This document shows, piece after piece, positions 51,385 to 60,210 of a stretch of 64,000 bases of DNA. How positions within the stretch are numbered: the stretch's first letter is position 1; the number at the start of each line of letters is the position of its first letter. A program made the translations under genes and the position numbers. The notes beneath the pieces are model-generated. The model was not told the DNA's origin, ran no database searches, and worked only from the letters and a program-made list of their open reading frames with translations. The stretch is from Arthrobacter luteolus NBRC 107841 (GTDB taxonomy: Bacteria; Actinomycetota; Actinomycetes; Actinomycetales; Micrococcaceae). Location of the stretch: positions 145,078 to 209,077 of the forward strand of contig NZ_BCQM01000007.1 of the NCBI RefSeq assembly GCF_001552075.1, given 5' to 3'.

Positions 51385-52605
51385 GTGGCTGAGCGCGTTA
51401 CCTACCTGCAGGTCCTGCGGACACCGGGAGCAGCGAGAGTTTTCCTTCCCGCCCTTATCGGCAGATTATCGCTGGCTATGGTCGGGCTGGCGCTCCTCCT
51501 GGCGGTCCAGGATGCCACCGGTTCGTTTGCCATCGCCGGATTACTCACCGGAGTATTCGGGTTTGCCAATGTGGTTGCTTCCCCCTGGCGCGCCCGGTTC
51601 GTTGACCGCTGGGGGCAACGGCGGGTCCTGAACCTGCTGGCGCTGGTCCATGCCGGGAGCCTGTGCCTCATGGCCTATCTGCTGTCCCTTGGAGTGGAGT
51701 CCGTATTTCCCCTGGCTCTGGCGGCAGCCGCTTGCGGAGTTAGCACTCCGCCCCTTGGAGCTTCCATGCGGGTGCTCTGGGCCTCGGTGACACCTCCCGG
51801 GCCGGTGCGTACCCGGGCCTACAGCGTGGACGCGGTTGCAGAGGAACTAACGTTCACCACCGGCCCCGTGGTGATCGCAGCAGTCATCGCTGCCAGCTCT
51901 CCGCTGGCCGGCCTGGTGGTATCTGCAGCCGCAGTGGTAACCGGAACATTCGGAATGACTTCAGGGGCGGTCTCGGGAAAGCAGCGCGGGACCCCTCATC
52001 GGTTGCCGCCGCAGGACAAACCTCTCCGCCAGCGGGGTTTCCTGCCCATCCTGCTTCTGATCCTTGGTGCCGGTGTTGTGCTCGGCACCATCGAAGTCGC
52101 CGTCCCGGCGTACGCCGACAGGGAGAACTCGGTAGCTCTCGCCGGCTGGCTGCTCTCAGCCTTCGCCGCCGGAAGCGCTGCCGGAGGGCTTCTCTACGGA
52201 AGGCATACGTGGCGCTCGTCCCTGCGGAGCCGTTTGATCGCCCTCTGCATCCTCCTGGCCCTTGGCGCCATCCTCCTGGCACTCGTCAGCTCGACTCCCG
52301 CCATGGTTGCTGTCCTGATAGCAGCCGGCCTTTTCCTGGCCCCATCACTCATCACCGGGTATTTAGCCGCGGACAGCGTGACCGCCCCTGCAGCCCACAC
52401 CGAGGCATCGAGCTGGATCAATACCTCAGTGAACTTAGGCGCAGCGGTGTCAGCTTCAGTTGCCGGGGTCCTCATTGATCAGCACTCGCCGGAAGCTGCC
52501 CTGATCATCTGCGGCATCACGGTGCTCATCCTGACTGCTGCCACGGCAGTCGCAGTTCGGCAGCTGCCTGGCGCACGGGTTCGCACTGTTTGTGCACCGG
52601 AGTGA
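51385..52605 (+). CDS. MFS transporter
   Basis: A 406-residue membrane protein with about 12 hydrophobic segments. ARFVDRWGQRRVLNLLAL is the loop 2-3 MFS motif with acidic and basic residues. GTG 51385 is placed behind GGAGG at 51372-51376. It is probably a drug or metabolite exporter; no specific family is recognised. Downstream lies the tRNA gene on the other strand, separated by a terminator. Confidence 0.88.
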   Translation: MAERVTYLQVLRTPGAARVFLPALIGRLSLAMVGLALLLAVQDATGSFAIAGLLTGVFGFANVVASPWRARFVDRWGQRRVLNLLALVHAGSLCLMAYLLSLGVESVFPLALAAAACGVSTPPLGASMRVLWASVTPPGPVRTRAYSVDAVAEELTFTTGPVVIAAVIAASSPLAGLVVSAAAVVTGTFGMTSGAVSGKQRGTPHRLPPQDKPLRQRGFLPILLLILGAGVVLGTIEVAVPAYADRENSVALAGWLLSAFAAGSAAGGLLYGRHTWRSSLRSRLIALCILLALGAILLALVSSTPAMVAVLIAAGLFLAPSLITGYLAADSVTAPAAHTEASSWINTSVNLGAAVSASVAGVLIDQHSPEAALIICGITVLILTAATAVAVRQLPGARVRTVCAPE

Positions 52606-52696
52606 CTGGTGTGACCCCGCTGGGCACAGGAGGCTACATAGAGGAGGAACGTGTGTCGCCGAACACCGGCCCGCCGGCCCGGCAGTACCCATGGAA

Positions 52697-52738
52697 AAAC
52701 CCCTCCTGTTCAGGCGTGACGCCTAACAGGAGGGGTTT
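52697..52738 (-). terminator. Rho-independent terminator of the tRNA-Thr gene
   Basis: A long hairpin of AAACCCCTCCTGTT and its complement with an inner AGGCG/CGCCT stem. On the minus strand it is followed by a TTTTT run, eleven bases past the tRNA 3' end. Confidence 0.88.
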
Positions 52739-52748
52739 GGAAAAGCAG

Positions 52749-52825
52749 TGGAGCCCCCTGCCGGATTCGAACCGGCGACCCCCTGTTTACAAGACAGGTG
52801 CTCTGGCCAACTGAGCTAAGGAGGC
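52749..52825 (-). tRNA. tRNA-Thr (anticodon TGT)
   Basis: The complement strand folds into a 77-base tRNA including an encoded CCA. Acceptor GCCTCCT pairs with AGGGGGC, the anticodon loop is CTTGTAA with anticodon TGT (reads ACA), and the T loop is GGTTCGAATCC. A T base precedes CCA. Confidence 0.95.
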
Positions 52826-52971
52826 ATGGCCGGTAAACCGGCCCCGCGCCGTCGTCGCCGGTCAACAAACCAACCGACTAAACAGCGCTAGACAAGATTA
52901 GCCCAGAGCGGCCTCCGGAACGAAACCATCCACGGTTCCGTTCCGGAGGGCACCCCGGCCATCAGGTGGTG

Positions 52972-53850
52972 CTAGGCAGCAGCCTCTGCCTTATTGGCGT
53001 CGATCGCGGCCTGGACCGTCTCGACGAAGGTGTTCAGGTCGCCCTCGGAACCGTTGATGTAGACGGTCGGGGTGCCGCTTACCTCGGCCGCGCGGGCCAT
53101 GGAATCTGCGTACTTCACGTAGGTGCGGAAACCATCATTGCTGATGCAGTCCTGGACGTCCGTGGCACCGGCGGCCTCGGCCATGTCGACCATCGCAGCG
53201 TTGTCGATTTCGCCGTTCGGGTACTGCGCGAAGATCGCCTTCATAAAGCCCCAGTAGGACTCGGGGCTGGAATCAGCCACGCAGGCAGCGGCATTGGCGC
53301 CGCGTGAGGAGTAGTTCGTGGGTGAACCGCGGTCCAGGAAGGCAACCGTGCGGTATTCGTAGGTGACCTCGCCGGCGTCGAGCCAGGATTCGATCTGGGA
53401 TCCGTAGGTGGAGGCGAAGTCGGCGCAGTGCACGCAGTTGACGTCCACGTACTCCACGATCTGGACGGGTTCGCCCGGGGCTGCAGCTTCGACGCCGGCG
53501 GGAACGGTTTCGCCGGCGGCGTTGGTGGTCGTTGCCTCGGGCAGGTTATTGATGTCCACTTCCAGCGGCTCCGTCGGTTCCAATGTGGAAGAGGAGGTGA
53601 GGGTGATGCCGCCGTTAATGTTGCCGTTGGCAGGTGCCGGGCCCGCATCCGGAATGCCGCCGCGGACGCTGTTGATGACGACGACGGCGATGATCACGAG
53701 GACCGCGAAGATCCCGACCACAATGCCCCAGCGTGTCAGGAGCTTGTTGCGGCGTTCCTTCTTCAGCTGCGCCTCACGCAGGGCACGGGCCTTTTCGCGC
53801 GCTGCGGCTTGGCGGTCAGCCTTGGTCGGCTTGGGGTTCCGGTCACTCAT
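52972..53850 (-). CDS. Membrane-anchored DsbA-like thiol oxidoreductase
   Basis: A 292-residue protein. A basic cytosolic N-terminus is followed by one membrane helix at about 40-60 (GIVVGIFAVLVIIAVVVI), a low-complexity linker, and an extracytoplasmic thioredoxin domain. The active site is CVHC (VDVNCVHCADF), and VSGTPTVYING holds the cis-Pro. Additional Cys residues (AACVAD, DCISND) may pair. It would introduce or isomerise disulfides in exported proteins. It lies between the tRNA and the divergent otsA gene. Confidence 0.9.
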   Translation of the reverse strand: MSDRNPKPTKADRQAAAREKARALREAQLKKERRNKLLTRWGIVVGIFAVLVIIAVVVINSVRGGIPDAGPAPANGNINGGITLTSSSTLEPTEPLEVDINNLPEATTTNAAGETVPAGVEAAAPGEPVQIVEYVDVNCVHCADFASTYGSQIESWLDAGEVTYEYRTVAFLDRGSPTNYSSRGANAAACVADSSPESYWGFMKAIFAQYPNGEIDNAAMVDMAEAAGATDVQDCISNDGFRTYVKYADSMARAAEVSGTPTVYINGSEGDLNTFVETVQAAIDANKAEAAA

Positions 53851-54016
53851 ATTTCCTCATGTCTCTCAAGCGGCCGCCCTCACGGCGGCATCGGGCAACA
53901 CAGTGCTTCAGGGACAACGATATCCCCGCACCCCATCGACAACGTTTCGGGGCGGTACAAAGTTTCCCCGGTTGGATAGAGTGGCGAAGAGACAAGTCGA
54001 CTTAGGAGTGCAAAAA

Positions 54017-55474
54017 GTGAACGCTGTTGCCGCGGAATCGAAAACAGAGATTTCAACGGACGGGTACGGCGATTACGACTTCATTGTGGTCTCCAACCGG
54101 CTGCCCGTGGACCGGGTATCCGACGGCAACGGGGACTCCTGGCGCCGCTCCCCCGGCGGGCTGGTCACGGCCCTCGCTCCGGTGATGGCAAAGGCCGACG
54201 GCGCGTGGGTTGGCTGGCATGGAGCGCCGGACGAATCCCTGGAACCCTTCGACCACGGCAACATGCATCTGCGTCCGGTGCCGCTGAGCGCCTCCGAGGT
54301 GGAGCTGTACTACGAGGGTTTCTCCAACGCCACACTCTGGCCGCTCTATCACGATGTCATCGCCCCGCCGGAGTTCCACCGGACCTGGTGGGATTCCTAC
54401 CGCACGGTGAACCGCCGCTTCGCTGAAGCCGCCGCCGAGGTGGCCGCCGAGGGTGCCACTGTCTGGGTGCAGGACTACCAGCTGCAGCTGGTGCCGCAGC
54501 TGCTGCGCAGCCTCCGCCCGGACCTGAAGATCGGGTTCTTCAACCACATTCCGTTCCCGCCGCTGGAGATTTTCGCCCAGCTGCCCTGGCGCAAGGACAT
54601 CATCGCCGGCCTGCTCGGCGCGGACCTGATCGGCTTCCAGCGCCCCAGCGACACGGCGAACTTCCTGCGCTGCGTCCGCCGGTTCGCCGGGCATTCGGTA
54701 CGCCAGCAGCAGGTGCACGTCACCGGTGAGGACGGCTCCAGCTACGTTTCGCGTGCCGAGGCCTTCCCGATCTCCATCGATGTTCATCAGATCACCGAAC
54801 TCGCCAAGCGCGAGGACGTCATCGAGCGCTCCAAGCAGATCCGACGCGAGCTCGGTAATCCCGAAGTCATCCTGCTCGGCGTGGACCGCCTGGACTACAC
54901 CAAGGGCATCAGCCACCGGCTGAAGGCCTACGGCGAGCTCCTGGAAGACGGCCGGATCAGTGTGGAGGACGCCGCCCTGATCCAGGTCGCCAGCCCCAGC
55001 CGCGAGCGCGTGGAGCAGTACCGGCTGCTGCGCGAAGAGGTCGAAGGCACCGTGGGCCGGATCAACGGCACGTACGACACGATGAGTAACACTGCCATCC
55101 GCTACCTGCACCACTCCTACCCGGTGGAGGAAATGGTTGCCCTCTACCTGGCGTCCGACGTCATGCTGGTGACCGCGCTGCGGGACGGCATGAACCTGGT
55201 CGCCAAGGAATACGTGGCGGCCCGCACCGAGAACACCGGCGCCCTGGTACTCAGTGAGTTCGCCGGTGCCGCGGATCAGCTGCGGCAGGCCGTGCTGGTC
55301 AACCCGCACGACATTGACCGGCTGAAGGATGCGATCGTCAACGCGATCAGCATGCAGCCCCGCGAGGCCCAGCGCCGGATGCGCCTGATGCGGCGGCAGG
55401 TCCTGCAGAACGACGTCGAGCGCTGGTCCCAGAACTTCCTCAGCGCCCTGCGGATGGAAGGTGAACAGCGATGA
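54017..55474 (+). CDS. otsA: Trehalose-6-phosphate synthase
   Basis: A 485-residue GT20 enzyme that joins UDP-glucose (or another NDP-glucose) and glucose-6-phosphate. Blocks: [69 protein letters not shown] and [19 protein letters not shown] 54017 is chosen because AGGAG at 54004-54008 lies eight bases upstream. The next gene overlaps by four bases and encodes the phosphatase. Confidence 0.97.
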   Translation: MNAVAAESKTEISTDGYGDYDFIVVSNRLPVDRVSDGNGDSWRRSPGGLVTALAPVMAKADGAWVGWHGAPDESLEPFDHGNMHLRPVPLSASEVELYYEGFSNATLWPLYHDVIAPPEFHRTWWDSYRTVNRRFAEAAAEVAAEGATVWVQDYQLQLVPQLLRSLRPDLKIGFFNHIPFPPLEIFAQLPWRKDIIAGLLGADLIGFQRPSDTANFLRCVRRFAGHSVRQQQVHVTGEDGSSYVSRAEAFPISIDVHQITELAKREDVIERSKQIRRELGNPEVILLGVDRLDYTKGISHRLKAYGELLEDGRISVEDAALIQVASPSRERVEQYRLLREEVEGTVGRINGTYDTMSNTAIRYLHHSYPVEEMVALYLASDVMLVTALRDGMNLVAKEYVAARTENTGALVLSEFAGAADQLRQAVLVNPHDIDRLKDAIVNAISMQPREAQRRMRLMRRQVLQNDVERWSQNFLSALRMEGEQR

Positions 55475-56247
55475 TCCCCATGGAGCTCCGCACCGCCCTG
55501 GCCACCCTGGCCACAGCTGACGAGCTGCTGGTCGCCGTGGACTTCGACGGCACCCTGGCACCGCTCGTTGAACGCGCCGAGGATGCCCGGCCGCTGCCGG
55601 AAGCAGCCGCCGCACTCCGCGCCCTGGCTGGTATGCCGCACACCTCAACCGCCCTGATTTCCGGGCGGGCGCTGGCAAGCCTGCGCCACGCGGCCAGCCC
55701 CGAGCCGGAAACACTGCTGGTCGGCAGTCATGGAGCTGAAACCTGGACCGGGCCCAATGCGCAGCCGCTGCAGCTCACGCCGGAGCAGGCGGAGCTGCTG
55801 GCCCGTGCCCGGCAGGCCGTTGCGTCCGTGGTGGACGCTTCGCCGGGGTGCCGGCTAGAGGACAAGCCTGCCGGCGTCGTCCTGCATACCCGGGGAGCCC
55901 CCGACGACGTCGCCTCCGCGGCGGTTGATGCCGCCCGTGTCCGGCTGGGCGAGCTCGACGGTGTGCAGGTGACGGACGGCAAGCGGGTGCTCGAGGCGTC
56001 AGTGGTGCACTCCAATAAGGGCGAAGGCATCCGCGCGCTGCGTGAGCTGACCGGTGCGGAGGCGGTGCTGTTCGCCGGCGACGACGTCACGGACGAACAC
56101 GGGTTCGCTGCACTGCAGCGCGGTGACGTGGGAATCAAGGTGGGGCCGGGTGCCACCGCCGCCGGTTTCCGGGTGGACTCGACCGCGGATTTCGCCGAGG
56201 TGCTGGAGCACCTGCTGCAGCTGCGCCGCGCCGCCGTCGAAAATTAA
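55471..56247 (+). CDS. otsB: Trehalose-6-phosphate phosphatase
   Basis: A 258-residue HAD-fold phosphatase that dephosphorylates trehalose-6-phosphate. Nucleophile Asp in VAVDFDGTLAPLV, Ser in LISGRAL, and motif IV FAGDDVTDEHGF. Its ATG overlaps the otsA stop (ATGA). Together they make trehalose, an osmolyte and, in Arthrobacter relatives, a stress protectant. Confidence 0.97.
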   Translation: MIPMELRTALATLATADELLVAVDFDGTLAPLVERAEDARPLPEAAAALRALAGMPHTSTALISGRALASLRHAASPEPETLLVGSHGAETWTGPNAQPLQLTPEQAELLARARQAVASVVDASPGCRLEDKPAGVVLHTRGAPDDVASAAVDAARVRLGELDGVQVTDGKRVLEASVVHSNKGEGIRALRELTGAEAVLFAGDDVTDEHGFAALQRGDVGIKVGPGATAAGFRVDSTADFAEVLEHLLQLRRAAVEN

Positions 56248-56298
56248 CCTCCCGGCCACCTCGATTCCTTCTGCCCTCTTTACAGGCGTGGCATACTA

Positions 56299-56332
56299 AG
56301 CGTGATGGACGCCACAGGGCGTCCATCACGCT
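56299..56332. other. Perfect 15-bp hairpin before the sugar ABC ATPase gene
   Basis: AGCGTGATGGACGCC pairs exactly with GGCGTCCATCACGCT around an ACAG loop, 72 bases upstream of the ATPase start. No T-run follows. It could be an operator, a processing site, or the end of the otsB transcript. Confidence 0.7.
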
Positions 56333-56403
56333 GCTTCAAAATTACATATCCACCCATTCACAACGGATCGTCGGGCACGTACCTGCCCGTGAAGGGAAAC
56401 ACC

Positions 56404-57492
56404 ATGGCAACGGTAACGTTCGACCACGCTACGAGGCTGTATCCGGGCACTGACCGCCCCGCAGTCGATAACCTCAGCCTGGAAATCGCCGACGGCGAAT
56501 TCCTGGTGCTCGTTGGCCCCTCGGGCTGCGGCAAGTCCACCTCCCTGCGCATGCTGGCGGGCCTGGAAGACGTCGATTCCGGGCGCATTCTCATCGGTGA
56601 CCGGGACGTCACCGACGTTCCCCCCAAAGACCGCGACATCGCCATGGTTTTCCAGAACTACGCGCTGTATCCGCACATGTCCGTCGCGGACAACATGGGC
56701 TTCGCCCTGAAGATCGCCGGCGTCCCCAAGGAAGAACGGCTGGACCGCGTCCGCGAGGCAGCAAAGCTGCTGGACCTCGAGGACTATCTGGACCGCAAGC
56801 CCAAGGCACTCTCCGGCGGGCAGCGCCAGCGGGTGGCGATGGGACGGGCCATCGTGCGCAATCCGCAGGTGTTCCTGATGGATGAGCCCCTTTCCAACCT
56901 GGACGCCAAGCTGCGCGTCCAGACCCGCACCCAGATCGCGTCCCTGACCCGCCGCCTCGGCGTCACCACGGTCTACGTCACCCACGACCAGGTCGAAGCC
57001 ATGACCATGGGCGACCGGGTTGCGGTCCTCAAGGACGGGATCCTGCAGCAGGTTGATACCCCGCGCAACCTCTATGACAAGCCGCTGAACGTGTTCGTCG
57101 CCGGCTTTATGGGCTCCCCCGCCATGAACCTGCTCGAGCTGCCGGTCACCGAGGGCGGCGTCAGCTTCGGCGGCACGGTGTATCCGGTTCCGCGGAGCAT
57201 CCTCGACGCCGCAGCAGGCAACACCGTCACCTTCGGAGTGCGGCCCGAAGACATGGACATCGCCGCTGAAGGCGAGGGCCTGAAGGTGGAAGTCGACGTG
57301 GTGGAGGAACTCGGGGCGGATGCCTTCGTGTACGGCCACACGTTCCTGGACGGCCAGGAACACGAGATCACGGCCCGGGTGGATGCCCGGAAGCCGCCGG
57401 CCAAGGGCGACACGCTGTTTGTCCGGCCGAAGCCGGGCCATGTGCACCTGTTCGACACCAGCACCGGAGAACGGCTCGCGGACGAGGCCTAG
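56404..57492 (+). CDS. Sugar ABC transporter ATPase (MsiK/UgpC type)
   Basis: A 362-residue ATPase with GPSGCGKST (Walker A, near 40), NYALYPHMSV, LSGGQRQRVAMGRAI and FLMDEPLSNLD, then a C-terminal OB-fold domain with FGVRPEDMDI. This is the general type of MsiK, which serves several carbohydrate importers. No permease is adjacent, as expected for a shared ATPase. ATG 56404 follows AAGGGAAAC. Confidence 0.92.
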   Translation: MATVTFDHATRLYPGTDRPAVDNLSLEIADGEFLVLVGPSGCGKSTSLRMLAGLEDVDSGRILIGDRDVTDVPPKDRDIAMVFQNYALYPHMSVADNMGFALKIAGVPKEERLDRVREAAKLLDLEDYLDRKPKALSGGQRQRVAMGRAIVRNPQVFLMDEPLSNLDAKLRVQTRTQIASLTRRLGVTTVYVTHDQVEAMTMGDRVAVLKDGILQQVDTPRNLYDKPLNVFVAGFMGSPAMNLLELPVTEGGVSFGGTVYPVPRSILDAAAGNTVTFGVRPEDMDIAAEGEGLKVEVDVVEELGADAFVYGHTFLDGQEHEITARVDARKPPAKGDTLFVRPKPGHVHLFDTSTGERLADEA

Positions 57493-57514
57493 GCCCCCGG
57501 CGGTTCCGTGCAAG

Positions 57515-57562
57515 TGCGGTGGCCTTTTCCCTGAACTAGACTGCTGGGAGAAGGCCACCGCA
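57515..57562. other. Inverted repeat in the gap before DUF4032
   Basis: TGCGGTGGCCTT and AAGGCCACCGCA, twelve bases each, are separated by 24 bases. It may be a terminator of the ATPase gene; a second short stem CGGTTT/AAACCG follows at 57564-57578. Confidence 0.4.
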
Positions 57563-57606
57563 CCGGTTTAACAAACCGCCGGTTTAGTACAGAGCCCACA
57601 GAAGGC

Positions 57607-58977
57607 ATGCCGCCCATGACTGAAGCTGCGCGCGCCAACCAGCGCGATGAACCCACGGACCGAGAGCAGCCCGGAACTACCCCGCGGGGCCAGACCGATG
57701 AGGCCCAGGCGCCGCTGGGATCCCTGCATATCACCGCCGCTTCCATGGACCCGGCGCTGCTGGATCTCCCCTGGTCCATCCCGCTGGAGGAGTGGCCCAA
57801 GGAGAACCTCGCGGCGCTCCCCCGCGGCATTTCCAGGCACGTTGTCCGGTTCGCCAAACTTGGCGATTCCCTCATCGCGATCAAGGAGACCAGCGAACGG
57901 GTGGCCCTGCAGGAGTACGAGATGCTCCGCAAGCTCCGGCGGCTCAATATCCCCTGCGTTGCTCCCGTGGCCGTGATTACCGGCCGCACGGACAAGGACG
58001 GGGAGGAACTCGCTCCGGTGCTGGTGACCCGGCACCTTCGCTTCTCCCTGCCCTACCGTGCTGTGTTTTCACAGACGCTGCGGGCGGTGACATTGACCCG
58101 CCTGATCGACGCCCAGGCGCTGCTGCTGGTCCGCCTGCATCTCGCAGGCTTCTACTGGGGTGACGTTTCGCTCTCCAACACGCTGTTCCGCCGTGATGCC
58201 GGAGCTTTCGCCGCTTACCTGGTCGACGCCGAAACGGGGGAGCTTTACCCGGAGCTCTCCCCCGGGCAGCGCGAGTACGACCTTGAGATTGCCCGGGTGA
58301 ACATTGCCGGCGAGCTTATGGACCTGGCCGAGGGCGGCCTGATCGAGGAAAGCGTTGATCCGCTCGCCACCAGCGAGCGCATCATGGAAAGCTACCGGAA
58401 CCTGTGGGCAGAGCTCACCGAGCAGGAGTCCTTCGAACTCGGCGAACGCTGGCGCGTCAACGCCCGGATCCGCCGCCTGAACGAGTTGGGGTTCGACGTC
58501 GACGAGCTCACCATCCGCACCACCCCGGACGGTTCGCAGGTTCAGTTGCAGCCCAAGGTGGTCGACGCCGGCCACCACCAGCGCCGCCTGCTCCGCCTCA
58601 CCGGGCTCGATGCCCAGGAGAACCAGGCCCGCCGGCTCCTGAACGATCTGGACTCCTACCGTGCCGACAACCATCCCGATCTGGATGAAGAGCTCAGCGC
58701 CCACCTCTGGGTGACCCAGGTCTTCGAACCGATCGTCAAGTCCGTGCCGCGTGAGCTCGGCAGCAAACTGGAACAGGCAGAGGTGGTCCACGAGGTCCTG
58801 GAACACCGCTGGTACCTCTCCGAAAAGGAGAACCGGAACGTGGGCCTCGCCGAAGCGGTGCAGTCCTATCTGGACACGGAGCTGCGGCACCGCCGGGATG
58901 AAGCCGCGATCCTGCTCAATCCGGATACCAAGACCATGCGCATCCTGGAGGGCGGCGGATCACCGGGGCAGCCCTAG
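57607..58977 (+). CDS. DUF4032 protein with kinase-like core
   Basis: A 456-residue protein of the DUF4032 family. The middle part resembles a lipopolysaccharide-kinase-like fold: IAIKETS, then LHLAGFYWGDVSLSNTLFR, in which GD and N fit a catalytic-loop pattern, and LVDAETGELY as a possible DFG equivalent. The substrate is unknown. It starts at ATG 57607; an ATG three codons later is an alternative. It is conserved next to trehalose genes in Micrococcaceae as far as I recall. Confidence 0.85.
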   Translation: MPPMTEAARANQRDEPTDREQPGTTPRGQTDEAQAPLGSLHITAASMDPALLDLPWSIPLEEWPKENLAALPRGISRHVVRFAKLGDSLIAIKETSERVALQEYEMLRKLRRLNIPCVAPVAVITGRTDKDGEELAPVLVTRHLRFSLPYRAVFSQTLRAVTLTRLIDAQALLLVRLHLAGFYWGDVSLSNTLFRRDAGAFAAYLVDAETGELYPELSPGQREYDLEIARVNIAGELMDLAEGGLIEESVDPLATSERIMESYRNLWAELTEQESFELGERWRVNARIRRLNELGFDVDELTIRTTPDGSQVQLQPKVVDAGHHQRRLLRLTGLDAQENQARRLLNDLDSYRADNHPDLDEELSAHLWVTQVFEPIVKSVPRELGSKLEQAEVVHEVLEHRWYLSEKENRNVGLAEAVQSYLDTELRHRRDEAAILLNPDTKTMRILEGGGSPGQP

Positions 58978-59046
58978 CCCGTTTCCGCGTGCGGAAGCCT
59001 CCGGCAGGCATGACGCCCAGGGCATACGAAACTCCCCGGGCATGCG

Positions 59047-59074
59047 AAAGGCCGGGCCCGAGGGCCCGGCCTTT
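59047..59074 (+). terminator. Rho-independent terminator
   Basis: AAAGGCCGGGCCC and GGGCCCGGCCTTT form a perfect 13-bp stem around GA, 70 bases past the DUF4032 stop and before the convergent membrane-protein gene. It can act in both directions. Confidence 0.85.
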
Positions 59075-59113
59075 GCTGGTTTCCAGCGCGGATGATGCCG
59101 CTGGTCCGCGAAA

Positions 59114-59917
59114 CTACAGGGACTGTTCGAACCCCGTGGAATTAACCCCGCACTCGTAGGTCATACCGTCAACGAAGTGGGTCCCCGGACCGTACTCCTG
59201 GCAGACTTCCACCACATCGAACACGGCACCGGCGGCGAACACGAAGAGGAAAATGGTGGCAATCACGGTGATCGCCAGCACGACGGCTCCGATGATGATG
59301 CCGGCCAGGGCAGGGCCGTTGCTTTCCTTGGCTTTCCTGGACTGGACCAGGCCTATGATGCTCAGGATCAGGCCCGCCACTGAGGCGTACGGGATGAAGA
59401 ACAGGCAGGACAGAACCAGGCCGACGATTCCCATGACCTTTCCGGGCTTCTGCGCCGGAGCCTGGTAAGTGCCGGGATAGCCGTAGTTGGGGGTCCCGTA
59501 AGGCTGCTGCTGGCCGTAGGGTGCCTGCTGACCGTACTGCTGCTGGCCGTAGGGGGTCGGCTGGCCCTGAACCGGCTGGCCCGGATCCGCCTGCTGGCCA
59601 TAAGACTGCTGCTGCCCCTGCCCGTACTGCTGCTCGTGCGGAGCAGCCTGCTGGCAGTACTGGCCTTCGGTGTTTTGGCCCCCGCCGTACTGGCCTTCGG
59701 TGTTTTGGCCCCCGCTGTATTCGCCATAGAGGGGCTGGGTGGGTGCACCGCCGCTGGGCGGAGTGTCGCCGGCCGGCTGGGCCGGTCCGGTGGAACCGGC
59801 CTGGCCGGCTGCCGTGGGCCCTTCCGGCGTCGCCTCGCCGTGCGGCTGTCCCGGCGCTGCGAAGCCGTTGGGCTCGCCGGCCGGCTGGCCGGCGTCGTCG
59901 TTGCGGTTCTCTGGCAT
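59114..59917 (-). CDS. DUF4190-like membrane protein with Gln/Gly/Tyr-rich N-terminus
   Basis: A 267-residue protein. The first 150 residues are low-complexity and rich in Gln, Gly, Pro and Tyr (GQYGGGQNTEGQYCQQ, PYGQQQYGQQAPYG), likely disordered. Two membrane helices follow (VMGIVGLVLSCLFFIPYASV; GIIIGAVVLAITVIATIFLFV) with SRKAKESNGPALAG between, as in DUF4190 proteins. A short extracellular tail has two Cys. ATG 59917 follows GGGAGAAGC. Confidence 0.8.
   Translation of the reverse strand: MPENRNDDAGQPAGEPNGFAAPGQPHGEATPEGPTAAGQAGSTGPAQPAGDTPPSGGAPTQPLYGEYSGGQNTEGQYGGGQNTEGQYCQQAAPHEQQYGQGQQQSYGQQADPGQPVQGQPTPYGQQQYGQQAPYGQQQPYGTPNYGYPGTYQAPAQKPGKVMGIVGLVLSCLFFIPYASVAGLILSIIGLVQSRKAKESNGPALAGIIIGAVVLAITVIATIFLFVFAAGAVFDVVEVCQEYGPGTHFVDGMTYECGVNSTGFEQSL
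59657..59716. repeat. 30-bp tandem repeat inside the membrane-protein gene
   Basis: Two direct copies of a 30-base unit, 59657-59686 and 59687-59716, differing at one base. They encode GQNTEGQYGG twice in the low-complexity domain. Confidence 0.85.
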
Positions 59918-60210
59918 GCTTCTCCCCCTGGGGCACTGGTTCTTAGGTACCTGGCCGGCGGACAGCCGCAGCTGTTCCGGCGATCGCCGCCAGTCTATCC
60001 TGTGCAATTGCGGCTAGGCTGGGCCCGTGAGGGTCCTTCCCCAAGTCAGCGACCCTTTCCATGTGCGATGCCAGGCCTTGACGCCTAGCTGTCCGAACCG
60101 GTCGTGCAGCTGTGGGAACAATCACCACCACACATCGGCACATGTGCCGGGAAGCCGGCGTTAACCAATACGTAAGCAGCCTGACCAGCGTGAAAAGGAT
60201 GATTCCGTCC

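Noticed and set aside
52749..52825. The tRNA gene as an integration site for a mobile element
   Set aside because: No repeat of the tRNA 3' end and no integrase gene is visible nearby.
54053..55714. A 553-codon minus-strand frame opposite otsA
   Set aside because: otsA is unmistakable. The antisense product has repeated His, Gln and Val typical of reverse-complemented GC-rich genes.
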